Part shown: in pieces, positions 35,605 to 42,451 of the stretch
How positions within the stretch are numbered: position 1 is the first letter of the stretch
How the letters are laid out: each line of letters starts with the position of its first letter
Source: Planctomycetota bacterium
Lineage (GTDB): Bacteria; Planctomycetota; Phycisphaerae; Phycisphaerales; SM1A02
NCBI GenBank assembly: GCA_016872835.1
Contig: VGYX01000011.1
Location: 1-64,000 of the forward strand
Direction of reading: 5' to 3'
DNA: 64,000 bases
Program-made: the position numbers and the translations under genes
The notes under the pieces: generated by a model
The model's input: the letters and a program-made list of their open reading frames with translations, nothing else
What the model was told of the DNA's origin: nothing
The model's database searches: none

Positions 35605-35841
35605 TCAGGCGTTCTCGCCACCCGCCGCAGGCCGGATCTGGCCCGCGACCGGATTGCCATCCTTCTCGGCTGCGCTGATCTGGTCGGCGACCTCACGGCG
35701 ATGCACGTCGACTTCCCGGGGGAACTCGAAGGCCAGACGCACCCGATCACCCTTGATGGCGGCGATGCGAACGATGCCCAGCGGCGCCGAAGGGTTGCCG
35801 ATGATGACCTCTTCGCCTTCGCGTCGGGTGATGACGAGCAT
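35605..35841 (-). CDS. csrA: Carbon storage regulator CsrA
   Basis: CsrA is a dimeric RNA-binding translational regulator that recognises GGA in hairpin loops. The 78-residue product starts MLVITRREGEEVIIG, keeping the RNA-contact Leu4/Arg6 positions, and has VDVHRREV with the Arg44 equivalent. It carries an extra C-terminal tail of about 15 residues over E. coli CsrA. AGGAGG lies 7 nt upstream of the ATG. FliW, the protein antagonist in flagellated bacteria, is not encoded nearby; instead an RNA with CsrA-site hairpins lies directly upstream. Confidence 0.97.
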   Translation of the reverse strand: MLVITRREGEEVIIGNPSAPLGIVRIAAIKGDRVRLAFEFPREVDVHRREVADQISAAEKDGNPVAGQIRPAAGGENA

Positions 35842-35842
35842 C

Positions 35843-35902
35843 GTCGGACCTCCTGCCCGACCTGTCGCGCCGCGGTGCTCCAAGCCTCCGCAATTCCATG
35901 CG
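35843..35902 (-). promoter_or_regulatory. csrA leader with two GGA-loop hairpins
   Basis: On the minus strand, hairpin CGCA-TGGAAT-TGCG (35889-35902) and hairpin GTCGG-GCAGGAGGT-CCGAC (35843-35861) both display GGA in the loop. The second loop is the csrA Shine-Dalgarno sequence itself, one base before the ATG. CsrA binding here would block ribosome entry, so autorepression is predicted. Confidence 0.65.
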
Positions 35903-35938
35903 CCACCAGATCGTGAGCCATTCCGCTCAGGGCCCCTG

Positions 35939-35967
35939 AAGGTAGCCGGAACCGCGGCCCGACCCAA
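35939..35967 (-). promoter_or_regulatory. Predicted csrA promoter
   Basis: On the minus strand, TTGGGT (35962-35967) and TACCTT (35939-35944) are 17 bp apart. Transcription would start near 35932 and give a leader of about 90 nt. It lies downstream of the terminator at 35996-36037, so csrA can be expressed separately from the upstream RNA. Confidence 0.5.
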
Positions 35968-35995
35968 GCCCCTTGTTTTCAGGGGTTTCCGCGAC

Positions 35996-36037
35996 AAAAC
36001 GAAAATGCCCCCGCAGCAGCGTCCCGCTGCGGGGGCA
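35996..36037 (-). terminator. Rho-independent terminator of the GGA-hairpin RNA
   Basis: Minus-strand arms TGCCCCCGCAGC (36026-36037) and GCTGCGGGGGCA (36006-36017) form a perfect 12-bp stem with loop GGGACGCT, followed by TTTTCGTTTT. The loop itself contains GGA. Confidence 0.92.
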
Positions 36038-36293
36038 TCGACGGATGGACGCCGAAGCGTCCGTTGGGCATCTGCCGCCTTCCATGGCGAGCAGAATCCC
36101 TGACAGAGGCGGGCCGTCCATGGCCCGAGTGATCTTCGCGGCGCGGGTGGCTCGTGGGGGCCGTCCGTGGCCCGCTCGTCGCCAACCGTCCGCCTACGAC
36201 CTGCCGAGGGCCGTCCGTGGCCCGGGGCAGGTCTTCGCTGGCTCCACCGCGAATCCTGCGGTGGGGTCGGAAGTCCCGTGCAAGGCGTCGCGC
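35996..36293 (-). ncRNA. Candidate CsrB/RsmZ-like CsrA-binding RNA
   Basis: This gene-free stretch between the mraZ stop and csrA reads, on the minus strand, as a series of hairpins exposing GGA: CCACCGC-AGGATTC-GCGGTGG (36244-36264); an 8-bp outer stem GACCTGCC/GGCAGGTC enclosing GGGCC-ACGGAC-GGCCC (36198-36233); GGGCC-ACGGAC-GGCCC (36158-36173); CGGGCC-ATGGAC-GGCCCG (36110-36127); and TCTGC-T-CGCC-ATGGAA-GGCG-GCAGA (36071-36095). A TTCG-capped GGACGC/GCGTCC hairpin (36047-36062) and a terminator follow. Eleven GGA trinucleotides occur in about 295 nt. The loops fit the CANGGANG CsrA consensus. No separate promoter is obvious, so it may be made as the mraZ 3' UTR and processed. Limits of the 5' end are unknown. 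Confidence 0.7.
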
Positions 36294-36758
36294 TCAACCG
36301 GCTGCGCGGTTGCGGAGCGCCTCGCGAGCCTTGCGCCACACGTCGGTGGTCGAAGGCTCCAATCGATCGCGTTCCCCCTTCCATTGCTGGGGCGTGCAGA
36401 GCTCAAGGTGATCGCGCACCCCGAGAATGACGATGGTGCCGGCGAGCCCGAAGCGCTCGAGCATGCGATCCGGAATGCGGATGCGGCCCGCCTTGTCGAG
36501 CGGGGTGCGCGCGGACTGGCTGAAGACGAGGCGCTCGAAACTCTGCAGCGAGTCATCACCGACGAGCGAACCACCGAGCGCCTTCGCGAGTTCGGCGAAG
36601 GTGTCCTCGGGCCAGAGCCAGAGAAATCCGTTGGGACCAGGTGCCGCGACGAAGACCGCGTCCTCGCCCTCGCTCGGCATGCACGCGCGAAGTTCGCTCG
36701 GCACAGCCAAGCGTTGCTTCGCATCAAGGGCATGTTCGAATTCACCGAGGAAGAGCAT
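36294..36758 (-). CDS. mraZ: Transcriptional regulator MraZ
   Basis: The 154-residue protein has the two SpoVT/AbrB-like MraZ domains: MLFLGEFEHALDAKQRLAVP at the N-terminus and RTPLDKAGRIRIPDRMLERF in the second half. MraZ normally heads the dcw division cluster, but rsmH, ftsL and the mur genes are absent here, so it is an orphan. ATG at 36758 gives the canonical N-terminus; GTG at 36773 would add five residues. Three operator-like repeats lie directly upstream. Confidence 0.95.
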   Translation of the reverse strand: MLFLGEFEHALDAKQRLAVPSELRACMPSEGEDAVFVAAPGPNGFLWLWPEDTFAELAKALGGSLVGDDSLQSFERLVFSQSARTPLDKAGRIRIPDRMLERFGLAGTIVILGVRDHLELCTPQQWKGERDRLEPSTTDVWRKAREALRNRAAG

Positions 36759-36776
36759 GGGAGCACCGTGCACGGC

Positions 36777-36818
36777 ACTCTAAATCCTTATGCCCCACTT
36801 TGCAACACTTCGCCCCAC
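36777..36818 (-). promoter_or_regulatory. mraZ promoter with triple MraZ-type operator
   Basis: On the minus strand three hexamers, GTGGGG (36813-36818), GTGTTG (36803-36808) and GTGGGG (36793-36798), recur with an exact 10-bp period, as in the TGGGN repeats bound by E. coli MraZ. A TAGAGT -10-like hexamer follows at 36777-36782, so the operator overlaps the -35 region and autorepression is expected. The middle repeat is degenerate. Confidence 0.75.
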
Positions 36819-36889
36819 AATTCGTCTCATCCACACACTTTCAACCAACTTTCCGGCCCAACGGTTCTCGGAACCAGCGTCCCATATTC

Positions 36890-36953
36890 CGCAAGTTTGT
36901 GATTTACAGGTACTTGCGCTCGCAAAGTTGCGATTTCGGTCTACGGTAGCTCT
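36890..36953 (+). promoter_or_regulatory. Dyad-rich promoter of the flavin-reductase-like gene
   Basis: CGCAAGT (36890-36896) and ACTTGCG (36912-36918) form an inverted repeat, followed by the compact dyad CGCAA-AG-TTGCG (36921-36932). TACGGT (36942-36947) then ends 6 nt before the GTG start at 36954. The repeated CGCAA/TTGCG half-sites look like a regulator-binding site over the -35 region. Confidence 0.45.
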
Positions 36954-37496
36954 GTGACGTCGCGGCGCGATTGGCCGGCGATCGACCGTTCTCAGGTCGC
37001 GGACCTGCTGGATTCCATTCCGAGCGGGCGCTTTCTCATCACAAGCCGGTTCGGAGAGGCCCGCTCGGCGGCGATCGTGCGCTGGGTCCAGCAGTGTGCG
37101 ACCCACCCGCCCATGGTGATGGTGGCCATCGAAAAGGGTCAGGCGCTGAGTCCGATCATCCGTGACGCACGCAACTTCGCGCTCTGTCGCGTGGATGATG
37201 GCGATCCGCTGATCGACCGCGTCTTCCAGGCGATGCCGGACCACGGACGCGATCCCTTCCTCGGCCTTCCACACCTGAGCACCCCAAGTCTCTGCCCCGT
37301 GCCTTCGCGCGCGTTGTGGTGGATCGATTGCGAGATCGTGCGCCACATGGACATCGAGAGCGACCACGAGATGTGGATCGCGGGCGTGCATCACTTCGGG
37401 CGACTTCAGCCCGATCGCGTGGCTTCTCGGAGCGTGTCGCGCGCGCTGGCCAAAAAGGCCAGCGGCAAGCGCCCCGTGAAACGCCGCGCACGCTGA
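36954..37496 (+). CDS. Flavin-reductase-like (FMN-binding split barrel) protein
   Basis: The 180-residue protein follows the flavin reductase domain pattern: PSGRFLITSRFGEARSAAIVRWVQQCATHPPMVMVAIEKG, LSPIIRDARNFALCRVD, and a C-terminal strand region WWIDCEIVRHMDIESDHEMWIAGVHHF. These proteins bind FMN and usually reduce it or act as FMN-linked oxidoreductases. It ends in a strongly basic tail (KKASGKRPVKRRAR) that is unusual for the family and might contact nucleic acid. It is divergent from mraZ. Confidence 0.8.
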   Translation: MTSRRDWPAIDRSQVADLLDSIPSGRFLITSRFGEARSAAIVRWVQQCATHPPMVMVAIEKGQALSPIIRDARNFALCRVDDGDPLIDRVFQAMPDHGRDPFLGLPHLSTPSLCPVPSRALWWIDCEIVRHMDIESDHEMWIAGVHHFGRLQPDRVASRSVSRALAKKASGKRPVKRRAR

Positions 37497-37515
37497 GCAC
37501 CCCTACCATCGCGGC

Positions 37516-38607
37516 GTGCCGCGGAACCCCAGCAACCTGCATGACCGCGACTATCGCGCCGAGGCGCGACGTTTCGCCACGCTGCCGCATCCGATCATCG
37601 ATGTGCACGCGCATGTGAACGGCGCACGCGCCGCCGTGCTGTTGCGCGAGGCGATGGACCTGTACGGCGTGCGCGACATCTGGTCGATGACCGCGCTGGA
37701 GCAAGCGCCCGCGGTGCGCGAGGCCTTGGGCGATCGGCTTCGCCTGATCGCGATGCCGGACTTCGCCTCGAAGGATCGACGACATGCGCATGGACAGGGA
37801 TTCCTGGAGCGAATCGAGGGCTATCACCGCGCCGGAGCCCGGATCTGCAAGTTCTGGGCGGCTCCGCGCATCACCGACTTCGCGATCGAGCTGGGAGATC
37901 CGGCGCTGTTCCGGCTGGACGCGCCCGCGCGCCTCGAGGCCATGCAACTGGCGGAGCGCCTGGGCATGTCCTTCATGACGCATGTGGCCGATCCCGACAC
38001 CTGGTTCGCCACGCGCTACGCCGACGCCGCGCGCTACGGCACCAAGCGCGACCACTACCTGCCGCTCGAACGCCTGCTGGATCGATTCCACCTGCCGTGG
38101 ATCGCCGCCCACATGGGAGGCTGGCCCGAGGATCTCGGGTTCCTCAGCGGCCTGCTGGACCGACATCCGAACCTGCATCTCGATTCCAGCGCGACCAAGT
38201 GGATGGTGCGCGAACTCTCCCGACACGATCGTGACGCGCTGGTCGACTTCCTTCGCCGCTTCCGAGGTCGCATCCTGTTCGGAAGCGACATCGTGACCAC
38301 CGACGACCATCTGGTGCAGGCCGAGGGCAAGACCGAGATGGCCGCGAAGGCAAGTGCGCCCGAGGACGCGTTTGACCTGTACGCGAGCCGCTACTGGGCG
38401 CTTCGCACGCTGTGGGAGACCGATCACGACGGACCAAGCCCGATCGCCGATCCGGATCTGGCCATGGTGCATCCCGATCGTCACGGCACCATGGACGCCC
38501 CACCGCTGCGCGGCAAGCGCCTTCCTGCCGACCTGCTGCGGGATCTCTACTTCGACGCGGCCAGCGCGCTGTCGGCTCGGATCGACGCGCGCGCCTCGAA
38601 GGCCTGA
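37516..38607 (+). CDS. Amidohydrolase-2 family TIM-barrel hydrolase
   Basis: The 363-residue protein has the metal-dependent amidohydrolase landmarks DVHAHV near residue 30, CKFWAAPR, FMTHVADPDTW, WIAAHMGGWPED and LFGSDIV. This set matches the ACMSD/amidohydrolase-2 group that hydrolyses or decarboxylates small organic acids; the substrate cannot be told. GTG at 37516 follows TACCAT (37504-37509) by 6 nt. Its last 61 bp overlap the convergent glycosyltransferase gene. Confidence 0.85.
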   Translation: MPRNPSNLHDRDYRAEARRFATLPHPIIDVHAHVNGARAAVLLREAMDLYGVRDIWSMTALEQAPAVREALGDRLRLIAMPDFASKDRRHAHGQGFLERIEGYHRAGARICKFWAAPRITDFAIELGDPALFRLDAPARLEAMQLAERLGMSFMTHVADPDTWFATRYADAARYGTKRDHYLPLERLLDRFHLPWIAAHMGGWPEDLGFLSGLLDRHPNLHLDSSATKWMVRELSRHDRDALVDFLRRFRGRILFGSDIVTTDDHLVQAEGKTEMAAKASAPEDAFDLYASRYWALRTLWETDHDGPSPIADPDLAMVHPDRHGTMDAPPLRGKRLPADLLRDLYFDAASALSARIDARASKA

Positions 38608-39614
38608 ACCGCGCCCGCGAAGGCCTCGCGACGCGAGGTCGACGCGTGGCGCACGCGCGCCGCCACCGCGAGATCCCGGCGGCGATCTCCATGCTCCAGC
38701 AGCTCAATCAGCCGCGCAGCCAGATCGTTCGGCGGCCGCGCAAGAAGCCCGTCCACGCCGCGCTCAATCATGGGGGCCGCGAGCGAACCCTCGGCGGCGA
38801 TCAGGGGCGCGAAGGCACCGGCGGCGACCGCGGGATCCAGCGCCGTTCCATCACGCCCTCCGCCCGGCAACGAGAGCCAGACGTCGATGGCGGGCGCGGC
38901 CTCGGCCAGATCCGTGCGGAGTTCGGCGAAGTGCACCGCGCGCCGCATGCCGATCGAACGCGCGAAGACCTGCGTCGAGCCTGCCTCGGCGGTCGACGCA
39001 TCGAGCACCAGCGCGGCGTCCAGGCCCGCCATGCGCACGCGCCCCACGGCATGCAGCGCGGACCAGGCGTCACCCACGCCCGGCGCCGCAGGAAGCAGGC
39101 CAATGAGCAGCGTGCTGTCCGCGATGTCACGCGTCTGGCGCCAGGCCTGACGGCGCGCACCGCCCACATCGGGCTCCGCGACCATTGGCACCGGTGCCTG
39201 CAGCACACGCACACGCATCGAGGGCCATCCGGCCGCACAGACTCGATCCGCGCACAGGTCACCCATGCAGAGCAGTTCGGCGTCGAACGCGATCGGACCT
39301 GTGGCAGGCGCGTCATCCAGGACAAGCACGCGTTCGGCCGCGTCCCGGGCGCGTACGGCCACTTCCGCCGCCCGCGTACCCCACGCCATCACGCCCTCGG
39401 CTCCCCAATGCTCGGCAAGCCGCTCCAGCGCCCGCGCCGCCAGTGCTGCGGATCCCGCCGGAACGGGAATGCGCGCCCTTGCCCATGGTGCCACGCGACT
39501 GCCAAGCGCGACGATCGGAGCATTCGCGTGTGTTCGCGCCAACGCGCACAGCCAACGCGATGCGCCCGGCCCATCCGGATCCACCAGATGCAGCGCCGGC
39601 GCGATCGCGTTCAC
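38547..39614 (-). CDS. Glycosyltransferase family 4-like protein
   Basis: The 355-residue protein has a GT-B-like layout with two Rossmann-type halves. The C-terminal half includes IDVWLSLPGGGRDGTALDP and the segment APMIERGVDGLLARPPNDLAARLIELL, close to the E-x7-E region of GT4 enzymes. The N-terminal acceptor half is divergent, so the sugar and acceptor are unknown. Its GTG start at 39614 overlaps the stop of the upstream lipoprotein gene, indicating an operon with two lipoproteins and a DUF2752 protein. Confidence 0.65.
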   Translation of the reverse strand: MNAIAPALHLVDPDGPGASRWLCALARTHANAPIVALGSRVAPWARARIPVPAGSAALAARALERLAEHWGAEGVMAWGTRAAEVAVRARDAAERVLVLDDAPATGPIAFDAELLCMGDLCADRVCAAGWPSMRVRVLQAPVPMVAEPDVGGARRQAWRQTRDIADSTLLIGLLPAAPGVGDAWSALHAVGRVRMAGLDAALVLDASTAEAGSTQVFARSIGMRRAVHFAELRTDLAEAAPAIDVWLSLPGGGRDGTALDPAVAAGAFAPLIAAEGSLAAPMIERGVDGLLARPPNDLAARLIELLEHGDRRRDLAVAARVRHASTSRREAFAGAVQAFEARASIRADSALAASK

Positions 39615-40273
39615 TTGCGGATGCCCACGCCCTTGCCCAGCTCGCTCTTCTCGTGCTTGTAGAAGAGCTTGCCGATGCGGTCGCCCAGATTCGTGGCGAG
39701 TTGCTCCTCGACGGACCGCTTGCCCGTGGTGCTGTTGTAGAGATCAAGGCTGACTTCGCGCATGTCGCTGGTCACCTCGACGCCCGGATCCTCCACGTCG
39801 GTCGGGAACAGGCGCTGGCGATTGGTGGCGTCGATCACGCGCACGCGCGCCATCGCGTTGGGCAGCGGATTGCCGCCCGGCTCGGCAAGATTGAAGCTCA
39901 TGATCCGGACGTAGACCACCACTTCCGCTCCGACCTTCTCGCCGATTTCCGACGTGGAGATCGGCTTGCCGGCGGACTCGTCGCGACGGGCCACCGCCAG
40001 CGCGTCGCGCGAGGCGATCGCCTCGGGCACGAGTTCCTGCGCCAGCAGGTCACTGGCCACCTTGTCGCCGATCACGGTCCGAAGCTGGGTGCGGCTGAGC
40101 AGGTTCTTGCGGTCGTCCACGAACACCACGACCTTTCGATCGGGCAGCGTGTACTGCGCCTCGTTGCTCGGCGGGCCCTCGATGATGTAGGCCGCCGGCA
40201 CGACGATGTTGCAACCCTCCACCGCCAGCATGGCGAGCGCGAGCAGGAGTCCCTGGATCCGGGTGGCGGTCAT
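39611..40273 (-). CDS. Lipoprotein, second of a paralogous pair
   Basis: The 220-residue protein has a signal ending LAVEGCN (lipobox-like). The mature part includes DRKVVVFVDDRKNLLSRTQL, VGAEVVVYVRIMSFNLAEPG and NAMARVRVIDATN. The order of strands and the end -GIRK match the upstream lipoprotein (-DIRK), so the two look like diverged tandem duplicates. The fold resembles small periplasmic proteins with a TolB-N/CsgG-like alpha/beta core, which I offer only as a guess. Neighbouring glycosyltransferase suggests an envelope role. Confidence 0.7.
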   Translation of the reverse strand: MTATRIQGLLLALAMLAVEGCNIVVPAAYIIEGPPSNEAQYTLPDRKVVVFVDDRKNLLSRTQLRTVIGDKVASDLLAQELVPEAIASRDALAVARRDESAGKPISTSEIGEKVGAEVVVYVRIMSFNLAEPGGNPLPNAMARVRVIDATNRQRLFPTDVEDPGVEVTSDMREVSLDLYNSTTGKRSVEEQLATNLGDRIGKLFYKHEKSELGKGVGIRK

Positions 40274-40275
40274 GC

Positions 40276-40926
40276 TCACTTGCGGATGTCCGGGTACTTG
40301 TCCTCGATGTGGTCGTAGAAGACCCAGGCGCAGTTGCGCACGAAGGTCGACACCAGACCGTTCTGCACCAGCACCTGACTGAGCTGGTCGCGCGCGGTGC
40401 CCTCCTGCGGCGGGAACTTCGCGGTCACGTTCCACTGCTCGATCATCTCGTCGGGTTCGATGCCGTCGCGCTCGATCACGCCCACGTGCGCACCGCAGAC
40501 GCCCTCCCACATCCAGCGATTGCCCGGCGGATTCAAGCGATATTCGTAGATGTCGACCACCACGATGCGGTCCACGTCGAGCTCCTCGGCGACCTGACCC
40601 ATCGGCATCGCCGCCCAGGAGGGCCGCTGGTACTGGAAGTTCAGGACCGTGCGCGGATCGAGCACCTTGATGCCCGAGACGTTCTCGTGCAGGCGCTGCG
40701 ACAGGTTGGCGGACACGTTCGGCATGAGCGTGGGGTGCTCGTACAGCACGCCCATGTCGGCCTTCACGAGGACCGCCACGCGCTTGTTGTCCAAGCCGGT
40801 GTACTTGGCCAGCACCTCGATCTTCTTCTCGCGCTCAATGTTGTGGCCGATGGCACCCACGATGCCCGGCAACTGGCAGGCCGCCAGCGCAAGCGTCAGG
40901 GCGGTCAGGAGCGCACGCCTCATCAT
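40276..40926 (-). CDS. Lipoprotein, first of a paralogous pair
   Basis: The 216-residue protein has a textbook lipobox LALAACQL. The mature domain includes KRVAVLVKADMGVLYEHPTL, VAEELDVDRIVVVDIYEYRL and WEGVCGAHVGVIERDG, arranged like the next gene's product. It begins with ATGATG at 40921-40926 and overlaps the DUF2752 stop by 4 bp; the second lipoprotein starts 2 bp after its stop. The function is unknown. Confidence 0.72.
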   Translation of the reverse strand: MMRRALLTALTLALAACQLPGIVGAIGHNIEREKKIEVLAKYTGLDNKRVAVLVKADMGVLYEHPTLMPNVSANLSQRLHENVSGIKVLDPRTVLNFQYQRPSWAAMPMGQVAEELDVDRIVVVDIYEYRLNPPGNRWMWEGVCGAHVGVIERDGIEPDEMIEQWNVTAKFPPQEGTARDQLSQVLVQNGLVSTFVRNCAWVFYDHIEDKYPDIRK

Positions 40927-41366
40927 GCGGCACCTCCTGGTGCGATCAGGATCTTCCATCCCCACGCGGCGACCAGCACCACGCCCGCGACGATCGCGGT
41001 GCGCCCGCAAGCCAGCGGGCGGAACAGTCGATGCACCGGTTGCCCGAGCATCGCGCACCAGCCCGCGACCACGGCCACAAGCGCACATGTGACCGCCAGC
41101 AGGAAGCCGCCGGGCTGCGCCCACAGAGCGGCGAGCCACTCGCCACGCACCGTGTGGGCGAAGGAGGTGGTCATGCCACACGTCAAGCATGGAATGCCGA
41201 AGAACATCGGCCATGTGCAGGAAGGCAGGCCGAGCTGCCGATGCGTGCCCATGCCCACCACAGCGGGCACCAGCGTGGCGGCCACCACCAGCGGCGCCGC
41301 ACCTGCGCACGCGACCAGCAGCGCAGCCATTCGTTGCATCGGGGGCATCGTCGCGGCGGAAGGCAT
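40923..41366 (-). CDS. DUF2752-family membrane protein
   Basis: The 147-residue protein has three or four hydrophobic segments and the family signature LPSCTWPMFFGIPCLTCGMT, with the conserved C-x2-C-G in the short loop. DUF2752 proteins are small inner-membrane proteins of unknown function. TAGAAT on the minus strand lies 10 nt before the ATG at 41366; ATG at 41348 is an alternative. It is the first gene of a four-gene operon with the two lipoproteins and the glycosyltransferase. Confidence 0.85.
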   Translation of the reverse strand: MPSAATMPPMQRMAALLVACAGAAPLVVAATLVPAVVGMGTHRQLGLPSCTWPMFFGIPCLTCGMTTSFAHTVRGEWLAALWAQPGGFLLAVTCALVAVVAGWCAMLGQPVHRLFRPLACGRTAIVAGVVLVAAWGWKILIAPGGAA

Positions 41367-41443
41367 GAAGAGCGAGATTCTACTCCAAGCGATCCGCCGA
41401 ATCGCGCCAAGCACGAATGGCCGGAGCTCGACACAATCCGGGC

Positions 41444-42436
41444 ATGGCAGCGCTTGCGCAACCGTGGATCGACGGCCATCTCGACCTGGCGTACCTGTCC
41501 CAGCACGGCGTGGATCTTCGCGCCACCAGCGCGTCGCCGGATCGTTTCGGCGTGAACCTGCCAGCGCTCGCGGCGGGCGGCGTGGGGCTGGTGCTGGGCA
41601 CGATCTTCACCGAACGCGGCAGCACGGATGCATGGGGCTATCCCGACGACGACGATGGAAGCGCCGCGGAGCATGCCGGCCGACTGCAGCTTGAGATCTA
41701 CGAACGACTTGAGGCAAACGGCCACATCCGCATCGTGCGGCGTCGTGGCGATCTGGATGGCTTCGGCGAAAGTGGCCTGCTCCGCGTGGTCATCCTGATG
41801 GAGTGCGCGGATCCGATCCGCACGCCTGCGCATGCGCGTTGGTGGTTCGATCACGGCGTGCGCGTGGTGGGCATGGCGTGGGCGTACGGCTCGCGCTACT
41901 GCGGCGGCAACGCGCAGGACGGTCCATTGAGCGTGCAGGGCCGCGAGTTGGTGCAGGCCCTCGATGCGCTCGGTGTGCTGCACGATGCGAGCCACCTGAG
42001 CCGCCAGAGCTTCGATGACCTGATGCAGGTGACGGATCGCTGCGTGGTGGCAAGCCACTCGAACTGCGCCTCGATCACCGCGGATGTGCCACGCCACCTC
42101 ACCGACACGCAGATCCGCGCCATCGCCGCGCGCGGGGGCCTCTGCGGGCTGAACCTGTACGGCAAGTTCTTGGCGAAGGACCGCACTGCCACCCTGGATG
42201 ACGCCGTACGCCACGTGCTGCATGTGCGCGCCCTGGCCGGCGACGGCTCGATCGCGCTTGGCAGCGACTTCGATGGCGGCTTCACGCCGCTGGCCTGCCC
42301 TGTCGGTGCGCAACGCCCGGAAGAGTTGCCGCGACTCGGCGCGGCCCTTGAGGGCGCGGGTGTGACAGGTACGGCCCTCGAGGGGTTCCGCAACGCGAAC
42401 TGGCTGCGCGTGCTGCGGCAGTCGCTTCCTGAATGA
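41444..42436 (+). CDS. Membrane dipeptidase-like (M19) hydrolase
   Basis: The 330-residue TIM-barrel enzyme has M19 landmarks: WIDGHLDLAYL with the first metal ligands, LMECADPI with the bridging Glu region, LHDASHLSRQSF, VVASHSNCASI with a His ligand, and ALGSDFDGGFTPL near the C-terminus. Family members cleave dipeptides, including D-amino-acid dipeptides from the wall. There is no signal peptide, so this copy is probably cytoplasmic. A CACAAT hexamer ends 6 nt before the ATG. Confidence 0.9.
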   Translation: MAALAQPWIDGHLDLAYLSQHGVDLRATSASPDRFGVNLPALAAGGVGLVLGTIFTERGSTDAWGYPDDDDGSAAEHAGRLQLEIYERLEANGHIRIVRRRGDLDGFGESGLLRVVILMECADPIRTPAHARWWFDHGVRVVGMAWAYGSRYCGGNAQDGPLSVQGRELVQALDALGVLHDASHLSRQSFDDLMQVTDRCVVASHSNCASITADVPRHLTDTQIRAIAARGGLCGLNLYGKFLAKDRTATLDDAVRHVLHVRALAGDGSIALGSDFDGGFTPLACPVGAQRPEELPRLGAALEGAGVTGTALEGFRNANWLRVLRQSLPE

Positions 42437-42451
42437 ATCGCTTGTCGAGTG

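Noticed and set aside
35996-36293. RNase P RNA or another housekeeping RNA
   Set aside because: I found no conserved P4 core (GAGGAAAGTCC-like) and the stretch is shorter than rnpB; repeated GGA loops fit a CsrA-binding RNA better.
35842-36384. A coding extension upstream of csrA in the same frame
   Set aside because: It would read through mraZ and the hairpins, is rich in Arg/Pro/Gly with no family likeness, and would destroy the canonical CsrA N-terminus.
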